Assembly (NCBI RefSeq): GCF_020982545.1
Contig: NZ_JAJKLK010000009.1
Span: forward strand, 124,001 to 188,000
Source of the DNA: Streptomyces sp. MNU76
GTDB taxonomy: Bacteria > Actinomycetota > Actinomycetes > Streptomycetales > Streptomycetaceae
DNA length: 64,000 nucleotides
Reading direction: 5' to 3'
The notes below the pieces were generated by a model. It worked only from the letters and a program-made list of their open reading frames with translations. It was not told where the DNA came from and did not search any database. This document shows positions 50,859 to 59,555 of the stretch, piece after piece. The first letter of the stretch is position 1; the number at the start of each line of letters is the position of its first letter. Made by a program: the position numbers and the translations under genes.

Positions 50859-50951
50859 TTGGAAAGCGTGTCGGGGGCAACCCCTCACGAGTTCGAATCT
50901 CGTATCCTCCGCCAGTGCCTCACCGGGCACGACGTCGAAGGGCCCCACCGC
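50859..50951 (+). repeat. attR: right attachment-site repeat
   Basis: A copy of the tRNA-Ser 3' half plus flanking hairpin sequence, starting TTGGAAAGCGTGTCGGGGGC. The block 50873-50932 is identical over 60 nt to 3598-3657. The 5' part of the tRNA (acceptor 5' strand, D-arm) is absent here, so no functional tRNA is encoded. The text before 50859 is unrelated to the tRNA. The hairpin near-copy of the left terminator runs to about 50970. Chromosomal gap follows. Confidence 0.88.
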
Positions 50952-51061
50952 GAGCGGTGGGGCCCTTCGACGTGTCTCAGCCTTCGTTGTCCTGGTCTTT
51001 GTCCACAGCGGGTGGGTGACGTGTCTGGGGTCACATCACGCGTTCTCGGGGTCGGGTGTCG

Positions 51062-52102
51062 TCAGGGGGTGGCCAGGAGGGTGAGGGTGTCTATGACTCG
51101 GTTCGAGAAGCCCCACTCGTTGTCGTACCAGGCGACCACCTTGATGTGGCGGCCGTCGACGCGGGTGAGGGCCGAGTCGAAGATCGACGAAGCCGGGTTG
51201 CCCGTGATGTCGGCGGAGACCAGCGGGTCTTCCGAGTACTCGAGGACGCCGGCGAGCGGGCCCTCCGCCGCCGCGCGGTACGCCGCCAGGACCTCGTCAC
51301 GCGTCACGTCCCGGGCCACGGTCGTGTTGAGTTCCACGATCGAGCCGACCGGGACCGGGACCCGGATCGAGTCGCCGGACAGCTTGCCGTCCAGGTTCGG
51401 CAGGACCAGGCCGATCGCCTTGGCGGCGCCCGTCGTGGTCGGCACGATGTTGACGGCGGCGGCGCGGGCGCGGCGGGCGTCGCGGTGCGGGCCGTCCTGG
51501 AGGTTCTGCTCCTGCGTGTAGGCGTGCACCGTCGTCATGAAGCCGTGCTCGATGCCGGCGAGTTCGTCGAGGACCGCGGCCAGCGGCGCGAGCGCGTTGG
51601 TCGTGCACGACGCGTTCGAGACGATCGTGTGCACGTCCGGGTCGTACGCGTCGGTGTTGACGCCGTACGCGAGCGTGACGTCCGCGCCGTCGGAGGGTGC
51701 GCTGACGAGCACCCTCTTCGCACCCGCGTCGAGGTGGGCCCGGGCTGCCTTCGCCGAGGTGAAGCGGCCGGTGGCTTCCAGGACGATGTCGACGCCGAGT
51801 TCGCCCCACGGCAGCTGCGCGGGCTCGCGCTCGGCCAGCACCTTGATCCGGCGGCCGTCGACGACCAGCGTGTTCCCGTCGACGGTCACCGGGCGCCCGA
51901 GACGGCCGGCCGTGCTGTCGTAGGCGAGAAGCCTGGCGAGGGTGGCGGGCTCCGTGAGGTCGTTGACGGCGACGATTTCGAGATCGCCATCGAGAGCGCG
52001 GTCACTGCCCTTGCCGTTGCCGCTGGTGCTGTCGCGTTCCAGCAGTGCGCGCAGCACGTTGCGTCCGATGCGGCCGAATCCGTTGATCGCGATGCGAGTC
52101 AT
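51062..52102 (-). CDS. gap: glyceraldehyde-3-phosphate dehydrogenase, type I
   Basis: Glycolytic enzyme converting glyceraldehyde-3-phosphate and phosphate to 1,3-bisphosphoglycerate with NAD+. ATG at 52102 gives 346 aa (MTRIAINGFGRIGRNVLRAL). The catalytic cysteine is in SNASCTTNALAPL and the catalytic histidine in NLQDGPHRD-type context. VNIVPTTTGAAKAIG and WYDNEWGFSNRVIDTL are diagnostic. A roughly 18-residue insertion (STSGNGKGSDRALDGDLE) follows the Rossmann start. It is the first chromosomal gene to the right of attR. Confidence 0.97.
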   Translation of the reverse strand: MTRIAINGFGRIGRNVLRALLERDSTSGNGKGSDRALDGDLEIVAVNDLTEPATLARLLAYDSTAGRLGRPVTVDGNTLVVDGRRIKVLAEREPAQLPWGELGVDIVLEATGRFTSAKAARAHLDAGAKRVLVSAPSDGADVTLAYGVNTDAYDPDVHTIVSNASCTTNALAPLAAVLDELAGIEHGFMTTVHAYTQEQNLQDGPHRDARRARAAAVNIVPTTTGAAKAIGLVLPNLDGKLSGDSIRVPVPVGSIVELNTTVARDVTRDEVLAAYRAAAEGPLAGVLEYSEDPLVSADITGNPASSIFDSALTRVDGRHIKVVAWYDNEWGFSNRVIDTLTLLATP

Positions 52103-52242
52103 GAGTGGTGTCCTGTCCCTTCGATTCGCCTCCAGCGTCGCGCGCGGCACACCGCCGGGACAGCGGCGTGATCGCCACGGTTCACAAGGATCGCGCCACG
52201 TGGCCGCGGGGCGGCGGATCGCGCCACATGGTGGCGGGCGGG

Positions 52243-53202
52243 CTACTCGCCCTGGGTGAAGGTGCGCCGGTACTCGCTCGGTGTGGTGCCCAGGACCCGC
52301 TGGAAGTGCAGCCGCAGATTCGCGCCCGTGCCCAACCCGACGTCGGCGGCGATCTGCTCGACGCTCCGCTGCGAGCGCTCCAGCAGTTCACGCGCCACGT
52401 CGATACGGGCACGCATGACCCACTGCATCGGCGTGTACCCCGTGTCCTCGACGAAGCGCCGCGAGAACGTGCGTGGCGAGACCGCCGCGTGCCCGGCGAG
52501 AATGTCCAGGGTCAGGGGCTCACCGAGCCGGTGCAGCGCCCATTCACGGGTGGCGGCGAACCGCTCCCCGAGCGGTTCGCGCACGCTGCGCGGTACGTAC
52601 TGCGCCTGGCCGCCGCTGCGGTACGGGGCCGCGACCAGGCGCCGGGCCGCGTGGTTCGACGCGGCCACTCCGAGGTCGCCGCGCAGGATGTGCAGGCACA
52701 GGTCGATGCCCGAGGCGGCGCCCGCCGACGTCAGCACGCTGCCCTCGTCGACGAACAGCACGTTCTCGTCGACCCGGACCAGCGGATGCTTCGCCGCCAG
52801 CGCCCGTGCGTAGTGCCAGTGCGTCGTGGCCCGTCTGCCGTCGAGCAGGCCCGTGGCGGCGAGCGCGAAGGCGCCCGTCGAGATGGCGGCGAGCCGCGTG
52901 CCACGGGTGTGGGCTTCGATCAGCGCCTCTACGACGGCCCGCGGCGGGTCGTCGCGGGCCGGGAACCGGTACCCGGGGATGAAGACGATGTCGGCCCAGG
53001 CGAGCGCGTCGAGGCCGTGGGCGACGTAGTACGACAGGCCGTCGCCGCCGGTCACGAGACCGGGGGTCGCCCCGCACACGCGCACCTCGTACGGCATGCT
53101 CGCGCGGGTCGTGAACACCTGCGCGGGGATGCCGACATCGAGCGGCTTCGCACCCACGAGCACCAGGACGGCGACGCGGTGCAGGCGGGGGGACGACGGC
53201 AC
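52243..53202 (-). CDS. GlxA-family AraC-type transcriptional regulator
   Basis: The 319-aa product has an N-terminal DJ-1/PfpI-like domain (VAVLVLVGAKPLDVGIPAQV, ADIVFIPGYRFPARDDPP). A C-terminal AraC HTH begins around residue 215 (LTLDILAGHAAVSPRTFSRR, FVEDTGYTPMQWVMRARID) and ends with the second HTH (VEQIAADVGLGTGANLRLHF). The start at 53202 is the likeliest. It lies 140 bp from gap on the same strand. The target genes are unknown. Confidence 0.9.
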   Translation of the reverse strand: MPSSPRLHRVAVLVLVGAKPLDVGIPAQVFTTRASMPYEVRVCGATPGLVTGGDGLSYYVAHGLDALAWADIVFIPGYRFPARDDPPRAVVEALIEAHTRGTRLAAISTGAFALAATGLLDGRRATTHWHYARALAAKHPLVRVDENVLFVDEGSVLTSAGAASGIDLCLHILRGDLGVAASNHAARRLVAAPYRSGGQAQYVPRSVREPLGERFAATREWALHRLGEPLTLDILAGHAAVSPRTFSRRFVEDTGYTPMQWVMRARIDVARELLERSQRSVEQIAADVGLGTGANLRLHFQRVLGTTPSEYRRTFTQGE

Positions 53203-53333
53203 GGGGACAGGGTACGAGGAGCGGAGGGCCGGTCCCTACGTCCCGCGCACCAGGGAACGTTGTCCACCAGGGAATGTTGTCGCGGTCGCCGTCGCGGGCG
53301 TCGCGGTCGCGGGCGTCGCCGTCGCGGGCGTGG

Positions 53334-53783
53334 TCAGTGGGTGTGCGGCCAGTCCGGCGGCTCGGGGGTGGGTGGGGCGTGGGCCGTGGTGAGGCGGCGG
53401 TAGGCGGCGCGGGCCTGGAGGAGGCGGGCCAGGGTCGTGCCGGTGAGGGCGGCGGTGAGGAGGCAGACCAGCCAGAAGGTGTCGCGGGGGTTGACCCAGG
53501 TCAGGACACCTACGGGTGGGATGGCGAAGCCGTTGAGGAAGAGCCAGCACAGGGCGGCCGTACCGGGGGCCGCGATGAAGCGGGCGTGGCCGCCGAGCAG
53601 TGCGGCGAGCAGGGACAGGGCCGCCAGGGCGAGGCCGGGGCGGTCCGTGCCGACCAGTGCGTTCAGGAGGGCCACCAGCGCCATCGCGCCCCCGAAGGCC
53701 GTCGCCCACACCAAAGGGGTCGCCACGGGTCGGGGGACGGGGCGCGGGCCGCTCCCCAGGGACACCCACTGGATCACGGGCAC
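53334..53783 (-). CDS. small four-TM membrane protein (DUF4118-like)
   Basis: The GTG at 53783 (or 53777) gives about 149 aa, with GGAG 5 nt upstream of 53783. Four membrane helices are seen (LVWATAFGGAMALVALLNAL, GLALAALSLLAALLGGH, GTAALCWLFLNGFAIPPVGV, FWLVCLLTAALTGTTLARLL). The pattern resembles the DUF4118 membrane domain of KdpD-type sensors without a kinase. Longer frames upstream are low-quality. The role is unknown. Confidence 0.6.
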   Translation of the reverse strand: MPVIQWVSLGSGPRPVPRPVATPLVWATAFGGAMALVALLNALVGTDRPGLALAALSLLAALLGGHARFIAAPGTAALCWLFLNGFAIPPVGVLTWVNPRDTFWLVCLLTAALTGTTLARLLQARAAYRRLTTAHAPPTPEPPDWPHTH

Positions 53784-54127
53784 GCTCCGGGGGTCTGGAG
53801 AGCTTCGGCAGAGGAGGGTATCCGCGCGGTGTGGGGGCCCCTCGTCCGGCTTCTCGCGTGCGCCGGTCGTGGGGTGGCGGTCCGAGGGGCCGTGGCGTGT
53901 GCCGTCGGGGTGCCCGCTGTGCGGGGTGTGGGGACACCCGTGGGGGTCATGGTGCTGGTTCCTTTCGGTCAGCCCTCGCGACCGGGTGAGTGGGCCGGTC
54001 CCGGGGGTGAAGGGGGATTGTTCCATCGGAGGGCCGACCTGGCGGCCGGAGACCGGTGTTCGAGGTCTCGTTAGGGTGGCACCGTCGGTTGTCCGATGAC
54101 ATATCCGAATCAGACAGGAGGCCAGCT
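53784..54127. other. intergenic region between divergent DUF4118-like and antiporter genes
   Basis: No convincing gene is seen in 344 bp. It should hold the promoters for the membrane protein and the antiporter pair. Just before the GTG at 54128 is AGGAGGCCAGCT, a strong ribosome site. Confidence 0.45.
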
Positions 54128-54613
54128 GTGGGTGCTCCGCGCCTCAGCAGTACCCCGTTGCCGGGGATCGGGGTCCGTTACGACCTCACGACGAGGGAGC
54201 AGCGGCGGATCTCGGTGGTCGCTCATCGGGACGGTGCGCGGACGTTGAGCGCGTACCGGCAGGACGATCCGGACGCGTGCGCGCTGTCGGTACGGCTCAC
54301 TTCGGGCGAGGCGACCGCCGTCGTCGACGCGCTGGCGCCGGACCACCACAGCCCGAACCTGCTGTCCACCACGGAGTTGGGGCTCGTCGCGGAGCGGATC
54401 GAGTTGGCGTCGACCTCGCACTGGAACGGGCGGGTCCTGGGCGACACCCGGATGCGGACCGAAACGGGCGCGTCGATCGTGGCCGTACTGCGGCGGGCCG
54501 AGGCGATTCCGTCGCCGACGCCGGACTTCCGGCTGGCCGGCGGTGACACGCTCATCGTGATCGGCACCCGGGAGGGTGTGGACACCGCCGCCGCGATACT
54601 CGGGCGGACGTGA
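54128..54613 (+). CDS. TrkA-C-domain subunit of K+/H+ antiporter (KhtT-like)
   Basis: The 161-aa product from GTG 54128 begins VGAPRLSSTPLPGIGVRYDL, an N-terminal part typical of KhtT. It ends in a TrkA-C domain (IPSPTPDFRLAGGDTLIVIG, TREGVDTAAAIL). Such subunits regulate the transporter in response to nucleotides or pH. The antiporter gene starts 7 bp downstream, so the two form an operon. Confidence 0.85.
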   Translation: MGAPRLSSTPLPGIGVRYDLTTREQRRISVVAHRDGARTLSAYRQDDPDACALSVRLTSGEATAVVDALAPDHHSPNLLSTTELGLVAERIELASTSHWNGRVLGDTRMRTETGASIVAVLRRAEAIPSPTPDFRLAGGDTLIVIGTREGVDTAAAILGRT

Positions 54614-54620
54614 GCCCCTC

Positions 54621-55988
54621 ATGCACCTCTCTGTCCACGTCACCGATCAGCCCGCCGCACTCCTTCTCGCCCAGTCGTCGTCCTCGGGGCACTCCTCCGC
54701 CGTCTTCCTGATCGAGTTCGGCGCGATCATCCTCGGACTCGGGCTGCTGGGACGGTTCGCCGGGCGGTTCCGGCTCTCGCCGATCCCGTTGTATCTGCTG
54801 GCCGGACTCGCCTTCGGGAAGGGCGGGTTGCTGCCGCTCGGGACCAGCGAGGAGTTCGTGGCGATCGGCGCCGAGATCGGCGTGATCCTGCTGCTGCTCA
54901 TGCTCGGCCTGGAATACACCGCCAGCGACCTCGTCTCCAACCTCAAGACCCAGTACCCCGCCGGACTCGTCGACGCCGCCCTCAACGCCCTGCCCGGCGC
55001 CGCCATGGCACTCCTGCTCGGCTGGGGACCCGTCGCCGCCGTCGTCCTCGCCGGCGTCACCTGGATCTCCTCCTCCGGCGTCATCGCCAAGGTCCTCGGC
55101 GACCTCGGACGCCTCGGCAACCGCGAAACCCCCGTCATCCTCAGCATCCTGGTCCTCGAAGACCTCTCCATGGCCGTCTACCTCCCCATCCTCACCGCGC
55201 TCCTGGCCGGGGCAGGGCTCGTGGCGGGCAGCGCGACCCTGGCCATCGCGCTCGGTACCGCCGGGGTCGTGCTGGTGGTGGCCGTGCGCTACGGCCGGCA
55301 CATCTCGCGGTTCGTCTCCAGCGACGATCCCGAGAAACTGCTGCTCGTCGTGCTGGGGGTGACGCTCGTCGTCGCCGGGCTCGCGCAGCAGTTGCAGGTG
55401 TCGGCGGCGGTGGGCGCGTTCCTGGTGGGCATCGCGCTCTCCGGTGAGGTCGCCGAGGGCGCGCACAGTCTGCTGGCGCCGCTGCGGGACCTGTTCGCCG
55501 CCGTGTTCTTCGTCTTCTTCGGGTTGCACACCGACCCCGCCAGCATCCCGCCGGTACTGCTGCCCGCGCTCGCCCTCGCCCTCGTCACCGCCGCCACGAA
55601 GATCGCCACCGGGTACTGGGCCACGCGCCGGGCCGGTATCTCCACCAAGGGGCGGTGGCGGGCGGGCGGCACGCTCGTCGCGCGCGGCGAGTTCTCGATC
55701 GTCATCGCCGGGCTCGCCGTCACCGCCGGCATCGAACCGTCCCTCGGCCCGCTGGCCACGGCGTACGTCCTCATCCTGGTGATCGTCGGCCCGCTGACCG
55801 CCCGGTGGACGGAGCCGGTGGCGATGTGGGTCACCGACCGATGGGGTGGGCGCGGGCCGGCCGTGGCGCAAGGACTGCCGACCGGGCCAGGTGAACCAGC
55901 TTCGGCCGGTCCAGGTGATCGCGCTTCGGCCGAACCAGGTGACGGTGTGTCGGCCGAACTAGGTGACGGCGTGTCGGCCGACAGGTGA
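54621..55988 (+). CDS. CPA2-family cation/proton antiporter (KhtU-like)
   Basis: The 455-aa integral membrane protein from ATG 54621 has about 12 helices. Characteristic blocks are FGAIILGLGLLGRFAGRFRL, IPLYLLAGLAFGKGG, ISSSGVIAKVLGDLGRLGNR and SILVLEDLSMAVYLPILTAL (the LED motif region). It exports K+ or Na+ in exchange for protons, and works with the KhtT-like subunit just upstream. The C-terminal 50 residues are low-complexity repeats of Ala/Ser/Gly/Asp. Confidence 0.9.
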   Translation: MHLSVHVTDQPAALLLAQSSSSGHSSAVFLIEFGAIILGLGLLGRFAGRFRLSPIPLYLLAGLAFGKGGLLPLGTSEEFVAIGAEIGVILLLLMLGLEYTASDLVSNLKTQYPAGLVDAALNALPGAAMALLLGWGPVAAVVLAGVTWISSSGVIAKVLGDLGRLGNRETPVILSILVLEDLSMAVYLPILTALLAGAGLVAGSATLAIALGTAGVVLVVAVRYGRHISRFVSSDDPEKLLLVVLGVTLVVAGLAQQLQVSAAVGAFLVGIALSGEVAEGAHSLLAPLRDLFAAVFFVFFGLHTDPASIPPVLLPALALALVTAATKIATGYWATRRAGISTKGRWRAGGTLVARGEFSIVIAGLAVTAGIEPSLGPLATAYVLILVIVGPLTARWTEPVAMWVTDRWGGRGPAVAQGLPTGPGEPASAGPGDRASAEPGDGVSAELGDGVSADR

Positions 55989-56100
55989 CCGCGCGCGGGC
56001 TGAGGAAGGAGGGCGTGCCCGGCCCGGCCTGGCATGGCCCGTATCGGTAAGGGCAGCGGCAGCGGGCACGGCAGCGCCCACGGTGGCGGGCACCCAGGGG

Positions 56101-56128
56101 CAGTGCAGTGCAGTGCAGTGCAGTGCAG
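56101..56128. repeat. pentamer tandem repeat CAGTG x5
   Basis: Five perfect tandem copies of CAGTG are followed by CAG in the convergent gap between the antiporter and the oxidoreductase gene. It is a short simple-sequence repeat prone to copy-number change. Confidence 0.7.
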
Positions 56129-56161
56129 CCCAGGTGAGTTCCGGTGCCGGAGGCGGGAGCG

Positions 56162-57112
56162 TCAGCCACGTCCCCCTGCGGAACCACCTGTTCCCTCGCC
56201 TTCACGTTCGCCTTCGCCTTCCCCCTCGCTCTCTCCCTCCGCGAAGCTCGCGAAGTACGCGGCCGCCATGTCCTCGTCCGCGTGGCCCTGTGCGGCGGCA
56301 CGGGCCAGCCGTTCGGCGCCGGCGGCGGCCACGTCGAGGCGTACGCCGTACCGCTCCCCGGCCTCGACGATCAGGCGGGCGTCCTTGGCGGCGGTCGCGA
56401 CCGCGAAGGACGCCGGGGACAGGCCACCGTCGAGGATCAGCGCGGACTTGGCGCGCAGATATCCCATGTCGAGCGGGCCGCCCTCGATGATCGCGAAGAA
56501 GGAGTGCGGGTCGACATCCAGGGCCTTGGACAGGGCGAGGACCTCTCCGGCCGCGTTGGTGGCGGCCAGCACCCAGCTGTTGGTCACCAGTTTGAGCCGG
56601 GTCGCGGTGCCCGCCGCGCCGTCCTCGCCGGTCCAGACCGTACGCGCGCCAACGGCGTCGAACACCGGGATCACCGTCTCCCGGCCCGCGACCGGCCCCG
56701 CCGCCAGCACCGTCAGCTGCCCCGCCTCGGCCGGCTGCCGTGTGCCGAGGACCGGGGCGTCGTAGAAGAGCAGTCCGTGTTCGTCGGCCAGTGCGGCCAG
56801 CTCGGCGACGGCCTCCAGTCCGGCGGTGGTGGACTGGACCCAGGCCGTGCCGGGGCTCAGCGCGGACCCCGCCTCCCGCATCACGTCCCTGGCAGCTGCC
56901 CCGTCGTACAGCACGGTGAGCACCACGTCGGCACCGCGTACGGCCTCCGCCGGGGTTCCGGCGACCTGCGCACCGTCCGCGGCGAGGGCCTCGGCCTTCT
57001 GCGGGGTGCGGTTCCACACCCGTACGGTGTGACCGGCGCGGACCAGGTTGCGGGCCATCGCGGCCCCCATGATGCCGGTACCCAGGACGCTTACGGTGAG
57101 CTTGTCAGTCAT
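56162..57112 (-). CDS. beta-hydroxyacid dehydrogenase family NAD(P)-dependent oxidoreductase
   Basis: The 316-aa product resembles 3-hydroxyisobutyrate dehydrogenase or 6-phosphogluconate-type enzymes. The Rossmann motif is LGTGIMGAAMARNLVRAG near residue 10. The substrate block is YDAPVLGTRQPAEAGQLTVL, and the catalytic lysine is in RLKLVTNSWVLAATNAAGEV. GYLRAKSALILDG follows. The last 25 residues are an acidic Glu/Gly repeat tail. The actual substrate is unknown. Confidence 0.88.
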   Translation of the reverse strand: MTDKLTVSVLGTGIMGAAMARNLVRAGHTVRVWNRTPQKAEALAADGAQVAGTPAEAVRGADVVLTVLYDGAAARDVMREAGSALSPGTAWVQSTTAGLEAVAELAALADEHGLLFYDAPVLGTRQPAEAGQLTVLAAGPVAGRETVIPVFDAVGARTVWTGEDGAAGTATRLKLVTNSWVLAATNAAGEVLALSKALDVDPHSFFAIIEGGPLDMGYLRAKSALILDGGLSPASFAVATAAKDARLIVEAGERYGVRLDVAAAGAERLARAAAQGHADEDMAAAYFASFAEGESEGEGEGEREGEGTGGSAGGRG

Positions 57113-57241
57113 GACGCCAACTTCCTGCCGCGTACAGTGCGTTGGCAGTTTCGCAGCTCGGGGAGGGATGGAGGCCGCTACGACACCGGGCGGGAGTCAC
57201 TTGGCGGACACGGCGGATACCTGAACGCGAGGGACGTCAGA

Positions 57242-57296
57242 ACCCGACGGGTTGAGGGATCAGGTCAGGACCCGACGGGTTGAGGGATCAGGTCAG
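57242..57296. repeat. 28-bp tandem duplication
   Basis: The unit beginning ACCCGACGGGTTGAGGGATC is present twice in tandem (57242-57269 and 57270-57296) upstream of the dioxygenase gene. The unit contains the inverted word CCCGACGGG. It could be an operator duplication or simply slippage. Confidence 0.7.
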
Positions 57297-57346
57297 CTCG
57301 CGTCCGGGCCGCATGCGCGGGCGGTGGCGTGGGAAGACCGGGCCAC

Positions 57347-58327
57347 GTGAGCATCGACACGAACACGTCCCCGACGGGGCCCACCGGCGGCGGTCTGGAC
57401 GTACGACCGGCCTCCGGGTACATCGGCGCCGACATCCACGGCGTCGACCTCGCCGCCCCGCTCGACGACGAGACGGTCGCCGGCATCCGCGCGGCGCTGC
57501 TCCGCTGGAAGGTCGTGTTCTTCCGGGGGCAGCGGCTGGACCACGCCGCGCAGATCGCGTTCGCGCGCCGCTTCGGGGAGCCGATCCGGCTGCGGTCGCG
57601 GGGCTCGGTCTCCCCCGTCGGGCACCCCGAGATCGAGACCACCGCCGACCGTCAGGAACTGGGCCGCAAGCACGGCATGGACCAGGCCGAATGGCTGGAG
57701 CGCCGCCGCCACTCGACCCTCCGGGGCTGGCACGCCGACCACACCGCGCGCGTCGACCCGCCCGCGCTCACCCTGCTCCGCGCCGAACGCGTGCCCCCGT
57801 ACGGGGGTGACACCACCTGGTCGAACCTCGCGACCGCCTACGCGGGCCTGTCCGAGCCGGTACGCCGGTTCGCCGACGGGCTGCGCGCCGAGCACCGGCT
57901 CGGCGTCGGCTACCTCGCCCGTTCCGGCCCGGACCCCTATCTCCGCCACCTCCAGGACCACCAGGTCGCGTCCGTCCACCCGGTCGTGCGCGTCCATCCC
58001 GAGACCGGCGAACGGATCCTCTACGTCAACCCGTACTACGTCGAGAACATCGTCGACGTCACCCGGGCCGAGAGCCGGCTGCTCCTCGAACTGTTCGTCG
58101 AGCAGATCACCCGCCCCGAATACACGGTCCGCTTCCGCTGGGAACCGGGGTCGGTGGCCCTCTGGGACAACCGCGCCACCGTCCACCTCGCCCCCAACGA
58201 CACCGCCCACCTGGACTTCCCGCGCATCATGCACCGGGTCATGGTCGCCGGGGACCCGCCGGTCGGCGTGGACGGCACCCCGTCCACGTCCCTCTGCGGC
58301 GCACCGCTGCACGACCGGAGCGAGTAG
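57347..58327 (+). CDS. TauD/TfdA-family 2OG-Fe(II) dioxygenase
   Basis: The GTG start at 57347 gives 326 aa (VSIDTNTSPTGPTGGGLDVR). The metal ligands are the HxD of LRGWHADHTARVDPPALTLL near residue 130 and the distal His in LWDNRATVHLAPND. The 2OG-binding Arg is in RIMHRVMVAGD. GFGEP-like ARRFGEPIRLR and VPPYGGDTTWSNLATAYAGL are typical. Known family members release sulfite from taurine or cleave aryloxy-alkanoates; the substrate here is unknown. Confidence 0.9.
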   Translation: MSIDTNTSPTGPTGGGLDVRPASGYIGADIHGVDLAAPLDDETVAGIRAALLRWKVVFFRGQRLDHAAQIAFARRFGEPIRLRSRGSVSPVGHPEIETTADRQELGRKHGMDQAEWLERRRHSTLRGWHADHTARVDPPALTLLRAERVPPYGGDTTWSNLATAYAGLSEPVRRFADGLRAEHRLGVGYLARSGPDPYLRHLQDHQVASVHPVVRVHPETGERILYVNPYYVENIVDVTRAESRLLLELFVEQITRPEYTVRFRWEPGSVALWDNRATVHLAPNDTAHLDFPRIMHRVMVAGDPPVGVDGTPSTSLCGAPLHDRSE

Positions 58328-58426
58328 CGACGGAGACCGCGTGGCCCGCCGCAGGCGAGTCGGCCCGTTCCGCGCGGTCGTCGGTCGGGGCGTGGTCAGG
58401 ACCGGATTTCGGGTAACCAGCACCGC

Positions 58427-59455
58427 ATGGGTGATGTACTCGTCGGAACCTGCTCCTGGACCGACCGCGCGCTGCTGGCCAGCGGCTGGTACCCACGCGG
58501 CCATCGCGACCCCGAGCCCCGACTCCGTTACTACGCCGAGCGGTTCCCGGTCGTCGAGGTGGATTCCGGGTACTACGCCCTGCCCAGCCGCCGCAACAGC
58601 CTGCTGTGGGCCGAGCGGACCCCGCCCGAATTCCGTTTCGACGTCAAGGCGTTCTCCCTTCTCACCGGCCACCCGACCCGCCCGGCGGCCCTCCCCGCGG
58701 ACCTGCGGGAGTCCCTGGGGGCCGAGCTGCGCCGCGGGGCCCCCGCCGCCGTACTGGACCGGGTCTGGGAGCGGTTCGCCCACGCCATCGAGCCGTTGCG
58801 GGCGGCGGGGAAGGTGGGAGCGGTGCTGTTCCAGTTCCCGCCGTGGTTCGCGCCGGGCCGAGGGCCGGAGGGGGCGAACGGGCATGGGGCGAGGAGGGCC
58901 GCTGCCCTCAGCACGTCGGTGAAGACTTCTCGGAGCACGTCTGCGCGGGCTTCCGGGACCACGCCGGTCCGGGCTTCCGGGACCACGTCGGTGCGGGCTT
59001 CCGGGAGGCTCGCCGAGAGGACGCCGGAACAGACGCTGGAGGAGTGTGCGCAGCGTACGGCCGGCTGGCCCGTCTCGGTCGAGTTCCGGCACCCGGCGTG
59101 GTGGCAGGGCGAACAGGCCGACCGTACGGCGGCGTTACTCGCCCGGCTCGGCTTCGTCGCCGTGGGGGTCGACATGGCCCAGGGCCTGGAGTCCTCCGTG
59201 CCGCCCTTCGTCCCCGTCACCTCCCGGGACCTCGCCGTCGTACGGTTCCACGGCCGCAGCCCGGCCTGGGGCACCGGCAGCAAGGAGGACCGCTTCCGGT
59301 ACGCGTACTCCGAGGCCGAACTGCGCGTGTGGGCACCCCGGTTGCGGGAGGCCGCCGAACAGGTCGACGAACTGCACGTCCTCTTCAACAACTGCTGTGC
59401 CGACGCGGCCGTCAGGGCGGCGGAGACGATGCGCCGGGTGCTGGACACGACGTGA
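58427..59455 (+). CDS. DUF72 domain protein
   Basis: The 342-aa product begins MGDVLVGTCSWTDRALLASG at 58427. Further DUF72 blocks are YYAERFPVVEVDSGYYALPS, FRFDVKAFSLLTGHPTRP and GAVLFQFPPWFAPG, then SVEFRHPAWW and VVRFHGRSPAWGTGSKEDRF. The C-terminus LHVLFNNCCADAAVRAAETM completes the TIM-barrel family. A low-complexity insertion (TSARASGTTPVRASGTTSVR) interrupts the middle. The family function is not known. Confidence 0.92.
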   Translation: MGDVLVGTCSWTDRALLASGWYPRGHRDPEPRLRYYAERFPVVEVDSGYYALPSRRNSLLWAERTPPEFRFDVKAFSLLTGHPTRPAALPADLRESLGAELRRGAPAAVLDRVWERFAHAIEPLRAAGKVGAVLFQFPPWFAPGRGPEGANGHGARRAAALSTSVKTSRSTSARASGTTPVRASGTTSVRASGRLAERTPEQTLEECAQRTAGWPVSVEFRHPAWWQGEQADRTAALLARLGFVAVGVDMAQGLESSVPPFVPVTSRDLAVVRFHGRSPAWGTGSKEDRFRYAYSEAELRVWAPRLREAAEQVDELHVLFNNCCADAAVRAAETMRRVLDTT

Positions 59456-59555
59456 CCCCACCGCCACCGGAAAGCCCACCGAGCGCAACCGGACAGGCCG
59501 CCGAGAGGCCGCGGAAGGGCCACGGAAGGGCCACGGAGAGCCCACCGGTCAGGTT

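Larger units (their letters stand above)
3598..50932. mobile_element. integrative mobilizable element in tRNA-Ser(GGA), about 47.3 kb
   Basis: The element is bounded by 60-nt identical repeats (3598-3657 and 50873-50932) that start inside tRNA-Ser. It encodes a tyrosine integrase, excisionase, HTH regulator, DnaB/RecA-like replication protein, MobC and relaxase, which is the backbone of actinomycete integrative elements. Cargo includes restriction-modification, CBASS-like and toxin-antitoxin genes and a biosynthesis-like cluster. No FtsK/TraB translocase gene is visible, so transfer would need help from another element. The int/xis genes sit about 5.6 kb from the left end, so the defence genes appear to have been added between int and att. 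The region also holds an IS3-family element and several gene remnants. Confidence 0.88.

Noticed and set aside
53275..53340. Runs of GTCGCGGGCGTCGC-type repeats between GlxA and the DUF4118-like gene
   Set aside because: Simple GC-rich redundancy of short words; not regularly spaced and no palindromic repeat/spacer structure, so not a CRISPR or operator array.
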